DNA from: Plastoroseomonas sp036499545
Lineage (GTDB): Bacteria; Pseudomonadota; Alphaproteobacteria; Acetobacterales; Acetobacteraceae
DNA: 35,529 bases
Direction of reading: 5' to 3'
Assembly: GCA_036499545.1 (NCBI GenBank)
Contig: DASYDR010000249.1
Location: 1 to 35,529, forward strand
Below, one piece after another: positions 7,691 to 15,493 of this stretch (the stretch's first letter is position 1; each line of letters starts with the position of its first letter). Below the pieces are notes generated by a model that worked only from the letters and a program-made list of their open reading frames with translations, made no database searches and was not told the origin of the DNA. Position numbers and translations under genes: made by a program.

Positions 7691-7698
7691 TGTCGACA
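7691..7698. promoter_or_regulatory. Palindrome TGTCGACA, second candidate operator
   Basis: A perfect 8-bp palindrome identical to the core of the 7581-7590 site, 110 bp away centre to centre and 27 bp before the TTG start of the amidohydrolase gene. I found no other TGTCGACA in the window by eye. Confidence 0.5.
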
Positions 7699-7713
7699 TT
7701 TCGGCCGGGACCC

Positions 7714-7718
7714 GGAGG
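7714..7718 (+). promoter_or_regulatory. Ribosome-binding site fixing a TTG start
   Basis: GGAGG lies 6 nt before the TTG at 7725. No ATG or GTG in frame nearby has such a site, so it decides the start of the amidohydrolase gene. Confidence 0.7.
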
Positions 7719-7724
7719 AAAGCC

Positions 7725-8777
7725 TTGAACCAGACCGCAACCGCCCGATCCTATAGCGATCCCACCGCCCGCCATCCGGAAGTACGGCCCGAATGGCTGG
7801 CGCTGAATCGGGAAGCGGCGCTGGAGCCCGATCTGCCGATCATCGACCCGCATCATCACCTCTGGGGTCCGCCGCGCGGGCAGAATTATGAGCTGGAAGA
7901 AATCCTGGCGGATGCCGGCGGCGGGCACGCGATCCGCGCCAGCGTCTTCATCGAATGCAAGACGCATTACCGGACCGATGGCGACCCGCTGCTGCGGCCG
8001 GTCGGCGAAGTTGCCTTCGCCGCCGGAATCGCCGGGCAGGCGGTCGCGCGCGGTGGCATGCGCGTGGCGGATGGCATCGTGGGCTTCGCCGATCTGACCG
8101 CGGGCGCGGCCATCCGGCCGGCGCTGGAAGCGGAGATCGAGGCCGGCGCCGGGCATTTCCGCGGCATCCGCTTCACCTCCGCCTGGCATCCGGATGCCGC
8201 GGCGCGCGGGTCGCTGGCGGCGCCGCCGCCGGTGGTGCTGCACGATCCCGCCTTCCGCGAAGGCTTCGCGCAGCTCGCGCCGCTGGGGCTCAGCTTCGAT
8301 GCCTGGATGTACCACACCCAGCTGGCGGAGCTGCGCGACCTGGCCGATGCCTTCCCGGATACGCCGATCGTGCTCAACCATGTCGGCGGCGCCATCGGCA
8401 TCGGTCCCTATGCCGATCGTGGCCGGCACGTCTTTGCTGCCTGGTCGGCCGGGATCCGCGAATTGGCGCATTGCCCGAACCTGTGCATCAAGCTTGGCGG
8501 CCTCGGCATGCGGCTGTTCGGCTTCGGCCTGCACGAAGGCGCCGCGCCGCCCGATTCCGCGCGCCTGGCCGCGGCCTGGCGGCCCTATATCGAGACCTGC
8601 GTCGAAGCCTTCGGCGCCGCGCGCTGCATGTTCGAGAGCAACTTCCCGGTCGACAAGGCGAGCTGCGGCTATACCGAGATGTGGAACGCCTTCAAGCGCA
8701 TCACCGCCGGCTGGTCGCCATCCGAACGCGCCGCCCTGTTCCACGACACCGCCGCGCGCTTCTACCGGCTCGGCTGA
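7725..8777 (+). CDS. Amidohydrolase family protein (COG3618-like TIM-barrel hydrolase)
   Basis: A protein of 350 residues if translation begins at the TTG at 7725. Early in the chain is IIDPHHHLWG with the metal-type HxH at His43 and His45, as in amidohydrolase-2 / COG3618 proteins, which include lactonases such as 2-pyrone-4,6-dicarboxylate hydrolase. A further conserved His is in LNHVGG and the C-terminal motif FESNFPVDK starts at about residue 303. In many relatives the latter site has Asp (SDxP); here it is Asn306 followed by Asp309. The divergent hydrolase operon and the RraA-like aldolase downstream suggest degradation of an aromatic or lactone compound. The stop codon is part of a structured repeat. 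Confidence 0.82.
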   Translation: MNQTATARSYSDPTARHPEVRPEWLALNREAALEPDLPIIDPHHHLWGPPRGQNYELEEILADAGGGHAIRASVFIECKTHYRTDGDPLLRPVGEVAFAAGIAGQAVARGGMRVADGIVGFADLTAGAAIRPALEAEIEAGAGHFRGIRFTSAWHPDAAARGSLAAPPPVVLHDPAFREGFAQLAPLGLSFDAWMYHTQLAELRDLADAFPDTPIVLNHVGGAIGIGPYADRGRHVFAAWSAGIRELAHCPNLCIKLGGLGMRLFGFGLHEGAAPPDSARLAAAWRPYIETCVEAFGAARCMFESNFPVDKASCGYTEMWNAFKRITAGWSPSERAALFHDTAARFYRLG

Positions 8778-8825
8778 GCATCGGATGATGAGGGGGCTGG
8801 AAGGCCGGCGGTCTCAATCCGACGC
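8776..8825 (+). repeat. Structured intergenic repeat, copy 3
   Basis: It begins in the TGA stop of the amidohydrolase gene (GAGCATCGGATG) and ends GGTCTCAATCCGACGC. The inner hairpin is GGCT-GGAA-GGCC with a G-U closing pair. It is more diverged than copies 1 and 2 but keeps their length and order of blocks. Confidence 0.65.
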
Positions 8826-8858
8826 GCCGCCGGCAAGGCCGCGGCGCGCCTCTAGGCG

Positions 8859-8870
8859 TTATCAATAATT
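8859..8870. promoter_or_regulatory. AT-rich near-palindrome TTATCAATAATT
   Basis: An isolated AT-rich stretch in GC-rich DNA, 97 bp before the Bug receptor 2 gene. Its TTATCAATAAT core differs by one base from TTATCGATAAT within the perfect palindrome upstream of Bug receptor 3 (26680-26695). It may be a shared operator. Confidence 0.4.
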
Positions 8871-8966
8871 CCATTGCCAGGATTGGCGGCATCGACCGTC
8901 TGGCCAGCCGTGGCCGGGGCGCGCATCCACGCACCCGAATCCAGGTTACGGAAGGCAAGGGACGCC

Positions 8967-9944
8967 ATGAACAAGATCACGCGCCGCTCATTGGGGGCGC
9001 TGTCCGGGCTCGGGTTGCTCGGCCTGCCGGCGATCGCCCGGGCGCAGAGCTGGCCGACGCGGCCGGTGCGCATGGTGGTGCCCTATCCGGCCGGCGGCGC
9101 CACCGACATTGTCGCCCGCCTGATCTCCGAGAAGCTGACGACCAAATGGGGCCAGGCGGTGGTGGTGGAAAACCGCGCCGGCGCCGGGGCCACGATCGGC
9201 GCCCAGCTCGTCGCGCAGGCGGCGCCCGATGGCTATACGCTGTTCGAGACCACCTCCGCGCATACCATCAGCGCCAGCCTCTACCGCAACCTGCCCTACA
9301 ACCCGATCCGCGATTTCACGGCGATCACCCTGACCGCGACGGTGCCGCTGGTGATGGTGGTGGGCCGGTCGGTGCCGGCGAATACGGTGCAGGAATTCAT
9401 CACCTGGGCGAAGGCGCAGCCGCAGGGCGTCGCCGTCGGATCGACCGGCAACGGCACCGCGCAGCACCTCACCTCGGAGCTGTTCAAGGGCCGCACCGGC
9501 ATCAATTCCGAACACGTGCCCTATCGCGGCGACGCGCCGCTGAACACCGACCTGCTGGCCGGGCTGGTGCAGTTCTCCTTCTCGACACTCTCGGCGGTGC
9601 TGCCTTTCATCAACAGCGGAGAGCTGAAGGCGCTGGCGCTGGCCAATGCCCGGCGGATGCCGGTGCTGCCGAATGTGCCGACCTTCGCCGAGGCCGGCAT
9701 GCCGGATTTCGAATTTGCCACCTGGTTCGGCACCTTCGCGCCGGCCGGCCTGCCGGATGCGTTGCGCGACCGGATCGCGCAGGACATCCAGGGAATCGTC
9801 GCCGACCCGGCCATGAACCAGCGGCTTGTCGATCTGGGCGCCGACGTGAACAATTTCTCCCCGCCGCAATTCAACGATTTCATCCAGCGGGAAGCGGCGC
9901 GCTGGGCGGAAGCGGTGCGCATCTCCGGCGCGCAGATCAACTGA
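8967..9944 (+). CDS. Bug/TctC-family periplasmic receptor 2
   Basis: A protein of 325 residues. The export signal (MNKITRRSLGALSGLGLLGL, cleavage after ARAQ near residue 27) has a twin arginine. The mature part starts SWPTRPVRMVVPYPAGGATD, and the binding-site loop HVPYRGDAPLNTDLLAG follows at about residue 188; both are typical of Bug receptors for carboxylates. The ATG at 8967 has GGAAGGCAAGGGA upstream. It stands between the amidohydrolase and the RraA-like gene and is flanked by structured repeats on both sides, so it may be expressed with them or from its own promoter near 8859. No TctAB partners are nearby. Confidence 0.9.
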   Translation: MNKITRRSLGALSGLGLLGLPAIARAQSWPTRPVRMVVPYPAGGATDIVARLISEKLTTKWGQAVVVENRAGAGATIGAQLVAQAAPDGYTLFETTSAHTISASLYRNLPYNPIRDFTAITLTATVPLVMVVGRSVPANTVQEFITWAKAQPQGVAVGSTGNGTAQHLTSELFKGRTGINSEHVPYRGDAPLNTDLLAGLVQFSFSTLSAVLPFINSGELKALALANARRMPVLPNVPTFAEAGMPDFEFATWFGTFAPAGLPDALRDRIAQDIQGIVADPAMNQRLVDLGADVNNFSPPQFNDFIQREAARWAEAVRISGAQIN

Positions 9945-9993
9945 GCATCTGGTGACCGAAGGGCCGAATGGCCCGGAGGTCTGAATCGGATGC
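9943..9993 (+). repeat. Structured intergenic repeat, copy 2
   Basis: 51 nt, nearly identical to copy 1 (624-676). It begins in the TGA stop of Bug receptor 2 and ends ATCGGATGC. The inner hairpin GGGCC-GAAT-GGCCC (9961-9974) keeps the stem with a changed loop. The outer stem is weakened by changes in the left arm. Confidence 0.75.
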
Positions 9994-10017
9994 GTGATAC
10001 AAGAAGGGGATATCGCG

Positions 10018-10680
10018 ATGACTGAGACGGAACTGCTGGCCCGCTGCGCGAAGATCGCCGTCAGCACCTGGTCCGATGCGCTGGATGAATTCGGTATCGA
10101 AGGCGTGCTGCAGGGCATCGCCCAGCGCAGCGGCCATGGCCGCATGTGCGGCTTCGCCGCCACCGCGCGTCAGGTGCCGGGTCGCTTCGGCGATTTCGAC
10201 AAGGGCGAATTCGCGGTGGGGACGCTGGTCGCCGCCACCGGCCCCGGCAAGGTGCTGATGATCGATGTCGACGGCGCGCCGATCTCGACCCTTGGCGGCC
10301 TCGCCTCCTTCGCCTGCAGCCAGCGCGGCGCCACCGGCGTCGTCATCGATGGCGCCTGCCGCGATGTGGAGGAGATCCAGGCGACCGGGCTCTGGCTCGC
10401 CAGCCGCTGGGTCGCGCCGACCACCGGCAAGCGCCGGCTGCGGCTGCAGCCGCTCGGCGGCACGGTGATGGTCGGCGGTGTGCAGGTGACGGAAGGCGAC
10501 CTCGTGGTCGGCGACGACACCGGTATCGTCGCCATCCCGCGCGCCCGGCTCGAGGCGGTGCTGGAAGCGGCGGAGCGCATCAACGCCGTCGATGCGGCGG
10601 TCGAGGAGCGCATCCGTGCCGGGCAGAGCTTCGCGGATGCCGCGGCCGCCGCCGGCTACCTGCCCGCGCCCAAGGCCTGA
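10018..10680 (+). CDS. RraA-like / HMG-aldolase-family protein
   Basis: A protein of 220 residues, the usual length. The family includes 4-hydroxy-4-methyl-2-oxoglutarate / 4-carboxy-4-hydroxy-2-oxoadipate aldolases, which release pyruvate at the end of protocatechuate 4,5-cleavage and gallate pathways, and the RNase E regulator RraA. The metal/substrate motif is visible as GVVIDGACRDVEEI at about 112-125, after GPGKVLMIDVDG at about 76-87. The ATG at 10018 follows AAGAAGGGGA. The catabolic neighbours (amidohydrolase, receptor, two 2-hydroxyacid oxidoreductases) favour an aldolase or decarboxylase role over RNase control. The next gene starts 8 nt after the stop. Confidence 0.85.
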   Translation: MTETELLARCAKIAVSTWSDALDEFGIEGVLQGIAQRSGHGRMCGFAATARQVPGRFGDFDKGEFAVGTLVAATGPGKVLMIDVDGAPISTLGGLASFACSQRGATGVVIDGACRDVEEIQATGLWLASRWVAPTTGKRRLRLQPLGGTVMVGGVQVTEGDLVVGDDTGIVAIPRARLEAVLEAAERINAVDAAVEERIRAGQSFADAAAAAGYLPAPKA

Positions 10681-10687
10681 CGCGCCT

Positions 10688-11641
10688 ATGTCCGGCACCC
10701 CGATGCGCGTGCTGCAACTCGCCCCCATCGGCCCGCTCGCCGATCAGGGCCTGCGCGAGGAATTCGCCGCGGTGCGGCTCTGGGAGCAACCGGATCAGAC
10801 GGCCTGGCTCGCGGCGCATGGGGCCGGGGTCGGGCTGGTCGCGACCTCGGTCCGGCGCGGCTGCGATGCCGCGCTGATCGCGGCGCTGCCGGGCCTGCGC
10901 GCGATCAGCAGCTGGGGTGTCGGCTACGAGACCATCGCGACGGAAGCGGCGCAGGCCCGCGGCATCCAGGTGGCCAATACGCCCGACGTGCTGGATGACT
11001 GCGTCGCCGATCTCGCCTGGGCGCTGATGCTGGCGGCGGCGCGGCGGATCGGTGCCGCCGACCGCTACGTGCGGGATGGGCATTGGCGGGTGCTGGGCGA
11101 ATTCCCGCTGACCACCCGCATCTCCGGCAAGCGGCTCGGCGTGCTCGGGCTCGGGCGCATCGGCCAGGCCATCGCGCGGCGCGGCCAGGGCTTCGCCATG
11201 GAGGTGCGCTACACCACCCGCGCGCCGCGGCCGGACAGCCCCCACGGCTTCGAGCCGTCGCTGGCCGCGCTCGCGGCCTGGAGCGACTTCCTGGTCGTTG
11301 CCTGCCCGGGTGGCCCGGCGACGCGGCATCTGGTCTCGGCGCCGGTGCTGGACGCGCTGGGGCCGCGCGGCATCCTGGTGAACATCGCCCGCGGCTCGGT
11401 GGTCGACCAGGAGGCGCTGATCCAGGCGCTGGAGGCGGGCCGCCTCGGCGGCGCCGGCCTCGACGTGCTGGATGGCGAGCCGGGCGCGCCGGCGGCGCTG
11501 CGCGGACGCGACGACGTGGTGCTGACGCCGCATGTCGGCAGCGCGACGCGGGAGACGCGGGAAGCGATGGAGCGGCTGGTGCTGGACAATCTGCGGGCCT
11601 TCCTGCGCGATGGCCGCATGCTGACGCCGGTGGCGGCATGA
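10688..11641 (+). CDS. D-2-hydroxyacid dehydrogenase (NAD(P)-dependent)
   Basis: A protein of 317 residues. The Rossmann motif GVLGLGRIGQAIA lies at 151-163. The catalytic set of the family is complete: Arg235 in NIARGSVVD, Glu264 in LDGEPG and His282 in TPHVGS. These enzymes interconvert 2-oxo acids and D-2-hydroxy acids; hydroxypyruvate/glyoxylate reductases are close in style. It starts 8 nt after the RraA-like gene and its stop overlaps the ATG of the FAD oxidase gene (ATGA at 11638-11641). A 2-oxo acid released by the aldolase-like protein is a plausible substrate, by inference only. Confidence 0.9.
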   Translation: MSGTPMRVLQLAPIGPLADQGLREEFAAVRLWEQPDQTAWLAAHGAGVGLVATSVRRGCDAALIAALPGLRAISSWGVGYETIATEAAQARGIQVANTPDVLDDCVADLAWALMLAAARRIGAADRYVRDGHWRVLGEFPLTTRISGKRLGVLGLGRIGQAIARRGQGFAMEVRYTTRAPRPDSPHGFEPSLAALAAWSDFLVVACPGGPATRHLVSAPVLDALGPRGILVNIARGSVVDQEALIQALEAGRLGGAGLDVLDGEPGAPAALRGRDDVVLTPHVGSATRETREAMERLVLDNLRAFLRDGRMLTPVAA

Positions 11642-13056
11642 GCGGCGACGCACTGCTGACCGCCCTGGCGGAAGCGGTCGGGCCGGCGCATGTGATCGCC
11701 GGCGATGCCGCGCCGGACAGCTACCTGGTCGATTGGCGCAAGCTGACCAGGGGGCGTGCCCGCGCCGTGGTGCTGCCCGGCAGCACGGCGGAGGTCGCGG
11801 CCGTGATGCGCGCCTGCGCCCGCCACGGCGCGCCGGTGGTCCCGCAGGGCGGCAATACCGGCCAGGTCGCCGGGGCGGTCCCGGATGAGAGCGGCACCGC
11901 CGTGGTGCTGGTGCTGTCCCGCCTGCGCCGCATCCGCGGCCTGGACGCAGAGAACGACACCATCACCGTCGAAGCCGGCTGCATCCTGCAGGCGGTGCAG
12001 CAGGCGGCGCATGCCGCCGACCGGCTGTTCCCGCTGTCGCTCGGCGCCGAAGGCAGTTGTAGCATCGGCGGCAATCTGGCGACCAATGCCGGCGGCACCC
12101 AGGTGCTGCGCTACGGCAATGCGCGGGAGCTGACCCTGGGGCTCGAGGTGGTGCTGGCCGATGGCGAGGTCTGGGATGGGCTGCGCGGCCTGCGCAAGGA
12201 CAACAGCGGCTACGACCTGAAGAACCTCTTCATCGGCAGCGAAGGCACGCTGGGCATCATCACCGCCGCGACCCTGAAGCTCTTTCCGTTGCCGGCCGCG
12301 CGCTGTACGGCCTTCGCGGCACTACGCTCGATCCAGGATGCCGGCCGCTTCCTGGCCCGCTGCCGCGCCGGCTTCGACGCGGCGCTGACGGGGTTCGAGC
12401 TGATCTCCGACGCCTGCCTGCACCTGGTGGCCGGGCATTACCCCGAGCTGCGCCTGCCTTTCGCCACCCTCGATGCGCCCTGGTACGTGCTGCTGGAGCT
12501 GAGCGACAGCGAAAGCGAAGCCCATGCCCAGGCGCGCTTCGAGCCGGTGCTGGGCGCCGCGCTGGACGCGGAGGAGATCACCGATGTGGGCATCGCCGCT
12601 TCCCTGGCCCAGGCGGAAGCGATGTGGCGCCTGCGCGAGAGCATCACCCTGGCGCTGTCCGAGGACGGCAAATGCGCCAAGCACGACATCTCCCTGCCGG
12701 TCTCGGCGGTGCCGGATTTCGTGACCGGCATGGATGCGGCGCTGCAGGCACGCTTCCCGGGTCTGCGCAACTTCACCTTCGGCCATCTCGGCGACGGCAA
12801 CCTGCACTACAATGTCGCACGCCCGCCCGGCACCACGGATGCCGATCTGCAGGCGATGCAGCCGGCGCTGTCGCGGCTGGTGCATGACGCGGTGGATGCG
12901 CTCGGCGGTTCGATCAGCGCCGAACAGGGGATAGGCCGCCAGCGCACGGCGGAACTGCCGCTCTACAAATCGCCGGTCGAGCTGCGGATGATGCGGGCGG
13001 TCAAGCAGGCGCTCGATCCGCGGGGGCTGATGAACCCGGGCGTACTGGTGCCGTAG
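11638..13056 (+). CDS. FAD-linked D-2-hydroxyacid dehydrogenase/oxidase (GlcD-like)
   Basis: A protein of 472 residues, typical for the group that includes D-lactate, glycolate and D-2-hydroxyglutarate dehydrogenases. The PCMH FAD-binding domain shows PQGGNTGQVAGAVP at about 69-82, LGAEGSCSIGGNLATNAGG at about 135-153 and FIGSEGTLGIIT at about 201-212. The C-terminal substrate domain has GHLGDGNLHYN, SAEQGIGR and the end LDPRGLMNPG. In many relatives the motif is SGEHGIG; here His is replaced by Gln. The start is translationally coupled to the NAD-dependent enzyme upstream, so the two may handle the same hydroxyacid in opposite directions. Confidence 0.9.
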   Translation: MSGDALLTALAEAVGPAHVIAGDAAPDSYLVDWRKLTRGRARAVVLPGSTAEVAAVMRACARHGAPVVPQGGNTGQVAGAVPDESGTAVVLVLSRLRRIRGLDAENDTITVEAGCILQAVQQAAHAADRLFPLSLGAEGSCSIGGNLATNAGGTQVLRYGNARELTLGLEVVLADGEVWDGLRGLRKDNSGYDLKNLFIGSEGTLGIITAATLKLFPLPAARCTAFAALRSIQDAGRFLARCRAGFDAALTGFELISDACLHLVAGHYPELRLPFATLDAPWYVLLELSDSESEAHAQARFEPVLGAALDAEEITDVGIAASLAQAEAMWRLRESITLALSEDGKCAKHDISLPVSAVPDFVTGMDAALQARFPGLRNFTFGHLGDGNLHYNVARPPGTTDADLQAMQPALSRLVHDAVDALGGSISAEQGIGRQRTAELPLYKSPVELRMMRAVKQALDPRGLMNPGVLVP

Positions 13057-13106
13057 CGCGGGCTGCGCCATTCTTCCCGGCGCGACAGGGGCAGGGGGGA
13101 AGCCGC

Positions 13107-14162
13107 GTGGACAACACACGGGTGACGTTGATTGTGGGGGCGTCCGGCGCCGCGGCCAGCCGGATCCTGGAGCAGGGGCGGGCCGATCCCGGCAGCACCG
13201 TGCTCGGCCTGTCGCGCAATCGCCCGGCGGAGTCCGGCCCCTGGCTGACCGCCGATCTCAATGACGGGCGGGGCCTGAAGGACGCCTTGGCCACGCGCCC
13301 GGACATCACCCATATCGTCTACGCATCACGCGCGCCGCATGGCGAGACCGGGGTTGAGGATGTGCCCGGCAATCTGCGCATGCTGCGCAACCTGGTGGAG
13401 GCCGCCGAAGCCAGCCTGCCGCGCTTCGCGCATATCCATCTGATGCAAGGCGGCAAATGGTACGGGTCGCATATCGGCCCTTACCGCACCCCGGCGCGGG
13501 AGGATGACCCGCGCCATTTGCCGCCCAATTTCTATTACGACCAGCAGGATTTCGTCGTCGCGCGGCAGCAGGGCCAATCCTGGGTCTGGAGTGCCAGTCG
13601 CCCGAACTTCGTGCTCGACATGGCGCCCGGCCGCGCCCGTAACATGGTCTCGACCCTGGGTGCCTATGCCGCGATCTGCCGGGAATTGCGGGTTCCCTTC
13701 GATTTCCCGGGCAAGCCCGGCACCTGGAACGCATTGCGCGAGCTGACCGATGCCGGGTTGCTGGCGCAGGGCGTGCTCTGGATACTGGGTGAGCCGCGCT
13801 GCGCCAACCGCGCCTTCAACCTGAGCAATGGCGACAGCTTCCGCTGGCGCGACCTCTGGCCCTTCTTGGCGGAACAGTTCGGCGTCCAGGCCGGTACGGT
13901 GCGCAGCCTGTCGATGAAGCACTGGATGGCGGACAAGGCGCCGGTCTGGGAGGCGATCCGTCAGCGCCATGGCCTGGTGCTGCCGATCGGGCAGGTGGCG
14001 AGCTGGGACTTCGCCGATTTCTTCCTGGGCATGGATTACGACGTGCTGGCCTCGATGGCCGCGGCACGCACCGCCGGCTTCACCGGCTTCGTCGATACCT
14101 GGGCGATGTTCGCTGACCAGATCGCCGGCTATCGCGCGGCCGGCATCCTGCCGCCGGCCTGA
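13107..14162 (+). CDS. NAD(P)-binding SDR, PRISE (5-beta-reductase-like) type
   Basis: A protein of 351 residues starting with GTG at 13107 after a GGGGGGA site. The nucleotide-binding start TLIVGASGAAASRIL (7-21) is of the extended SDR type. Lys117 in QGGKWYG and Tyr143/Tyr144 in FYYDQQDF match the Lys/Tyr arrangement of PRISE proteins (progesterone 5-beta-reductase / iridoid synthase-like enone reductases), which lack the standard YxxxK. It probably reduces an enone or carbonyl of small metabolites. It follows the FAD oxidase gene after 50 nt. Its last 34 bp overlap the convergent MmgE/PrpD gene. Confidence 0.8.
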   Translation: MDNTRVTLIVGASGAAASRILEQGRADPGSTVLGLSRNRPAESGPWLTADLNDGRGLKDALATRPDITHIVYASRAPHGETGVEDVPGNLRMLRNLVEAAEASLPRFAHIHLMQGGKWYGSHIGPYRTPAREDDPRHLPPNFYYDQQDFVVARQQGQSWVWSASRPNFVLDMAPGRARNMVSTLGAYAAICRELRVPFDFPGKPGTWNALRELTDAGLLAQGVLWILGEPRCANRAFNLSNGDSFRWRDLWPFLAEQFGVQAGTVRSLSMKHWMADKAPVWEAIRQRHGLVLPIGQVASWDFADFFLGMDYDVLASMAAARTAGFTGFVDTWAMFADQIAGYRAAGILPPA

Positions 14163-15478
14163 TCGGTCAGCGCCGCGAGGCCGGCCACCGATCCGGTGTC
14201 CGGCAGGCGGAGGATGGCGGCGCGCAACCGCTCCGTCGCGGCGACGTCCAGCCGCCCGGCGCAATTGGCGCGGAACTTCGCATCGAGCTCGTCATCGCTG
14301 AGCGGCGCGCCCGGATCGCCCTTGGGCAGCATCACCGTCTCCGTGAAGCTCTGGCCGTCATTCAGGGTGATGGTGACGCGGGCCGGGAAGTTCGCGGGGT
14401 AGAGCTTGTCCAGCGCGGCATCCGCGATGGTCTCGGTGCGGGCCAGCACCTGGCGCACCAGTGGATCGTTGATGCGCGCCGGCGCGAATTGCGCCTGGGT
14501 CAGCGCCCGGTCCACCGCCGCGACCGCGATGCAATAAGGCACCGAGACGCGCGCCGCCATCACGGAGCCGACCTCCTTCGATGAGAAATGGGTGCTGACC
14601 GTCGTGTAGGTTTCATTGGTGATGCGCGCGATCCGCGCCGGATCGATCGGATGCCGCTGCACGATGGCGAGTGTCGCCTGGATCGGCGAATGGCTGGCGA
14701 GGATCGAGGGGAAGAACTTGAAGCCGTTCTGCAGGATCTGCCAGTCGCTGCCGAGCCCGGCGGTCAACGCCTCCGGCTTCGGATCCAGCGAGAAGGCGGC
14801 GAGATAGCCTTTCGGATGCTCGAGGATGCCGGGCGGGCTGGTGGCGCCGAGGCGCGCCAGCTGCGCCGACAGCACGCCATTCAGCGCCGCCTTGCCGGGA
14901 TGGATGCTCTTGGTCATGTCGCCGGATTCGAAGAAGGTGTTCAGGCCGGCGGCCTGGGTGCCGGCAAGGCCAAGCGCCATCCGGACGCCGGCGGCATCGA
15001 GGCGGAGCGCTTTCGCCGCCGTCGCGGCGGCGCCGAAAGTGCCGTTGGTCGCGGTCGAATGCCAGAAGCGGTAATGTGTCGGCATCACCGCCATGCCGAC
15101 CCTGACCGCCACCTCATAGCCCGCGACCAGCGCCAGGATCAGGTCGCGGCCGGATAGCCGCTCCGTCTCCGCGAGTGCCAGCGCCACCGGCACCACCACC
15201 GATCCCACATGCAGCAGCGCGCGCTTGTGCGTGTCGTCATTGTCGGCGGCGTTGATCAGGATGCCATTCGCCAGGGCGGCGAAGCCGGGCTGCGCCGCCA
15301 CGCCGGCCGCGCCGATCACGCCGGCGCCGCCGGGGGCGGGATAGAGCGCCGCGATGTCACGCGCGATCCGGGCCTTCTCCGCATCCTCGGTCCAGGCGGA
15401 GACGGCGCAGCCGACCGCGTCGGGCAGATCCTCGTAGCGCAGGCTGGCGACGAAATCCGCCAGGGCCTTCGTTGTCAT
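14129..15478 (-). CDS. MmgE/PrpD family protein
   Basis: A protein of 449 residues, family length. MmgE/PrpD proteins include 2-methylcitrate dehydratase and cis-aconitate decarboxylase; many members have no known substrate. Family features include the alanine-rich ANGILINAADNDDTHKRA region (about 71-88), HVGSVVVPVALALAE and the FKFFPSILASHSPIQAT stretch. The ATG at 15478 is preceded by GGAGAGA. It starts 15 nt after the cyclase-family gene and is the last gene of this minus-strand group. The 3' end overlaps the convergent SDR gene. Partner genes suggest catabolism of a carboxylic acid or lactone; no prpB/prpC are present, so a methylcitrate role is not supported. Confidence 0.85.
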   Translation of the reverse strand: MTTKALADFVASLRYEDLPDAVGCAVSAWTEDAEKARIARDIAALYPAPGGAGVIGAAGVAAQPGFAALANGILINAADNDDTHKRALLHVGSVVVPVALALAETERLSGRDLILALVAGYEVAVRVGMAVMPTHYRFWHSTATNGTFGAAATAAKALRLDAAGVRMALGLAGTQAAGLNTFFESGDMTKSIHPGKAALNGVLSAQLARLGATSPPGILEHPKGYLAAFSLDPKPEALTAGLGSDWQILQNGFKFFPSILASHSPIQATLAIVQRHPIDPARIARITNETYTTVSTHFSSKEVGSVMAARVSVPYCIAVAAVDRALTQAQFAPARINDPLVRQVLARTETIADAALDKLYPANFPARVTITLNDGQSFTETVMLPKGDPGAPLSDDELDAKFRANCAGRLDVAATERLRAAILRLPDTGSVAGLAALTDQAGGRMPAAR

Positions 15479-15493
15479 GGACTCTCTCCGGAT

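Noticed and set aside
10018..10680. RraA regulator of RNase E
   Set aside because: The catabolic neighbourhood favours the aldolase-like branch of the same family.
14129..15478. 2-methylcitrate dehydratase PrpD
   Set aside because: No prpB, prpC or acnD nearby; only the family can be assigned.
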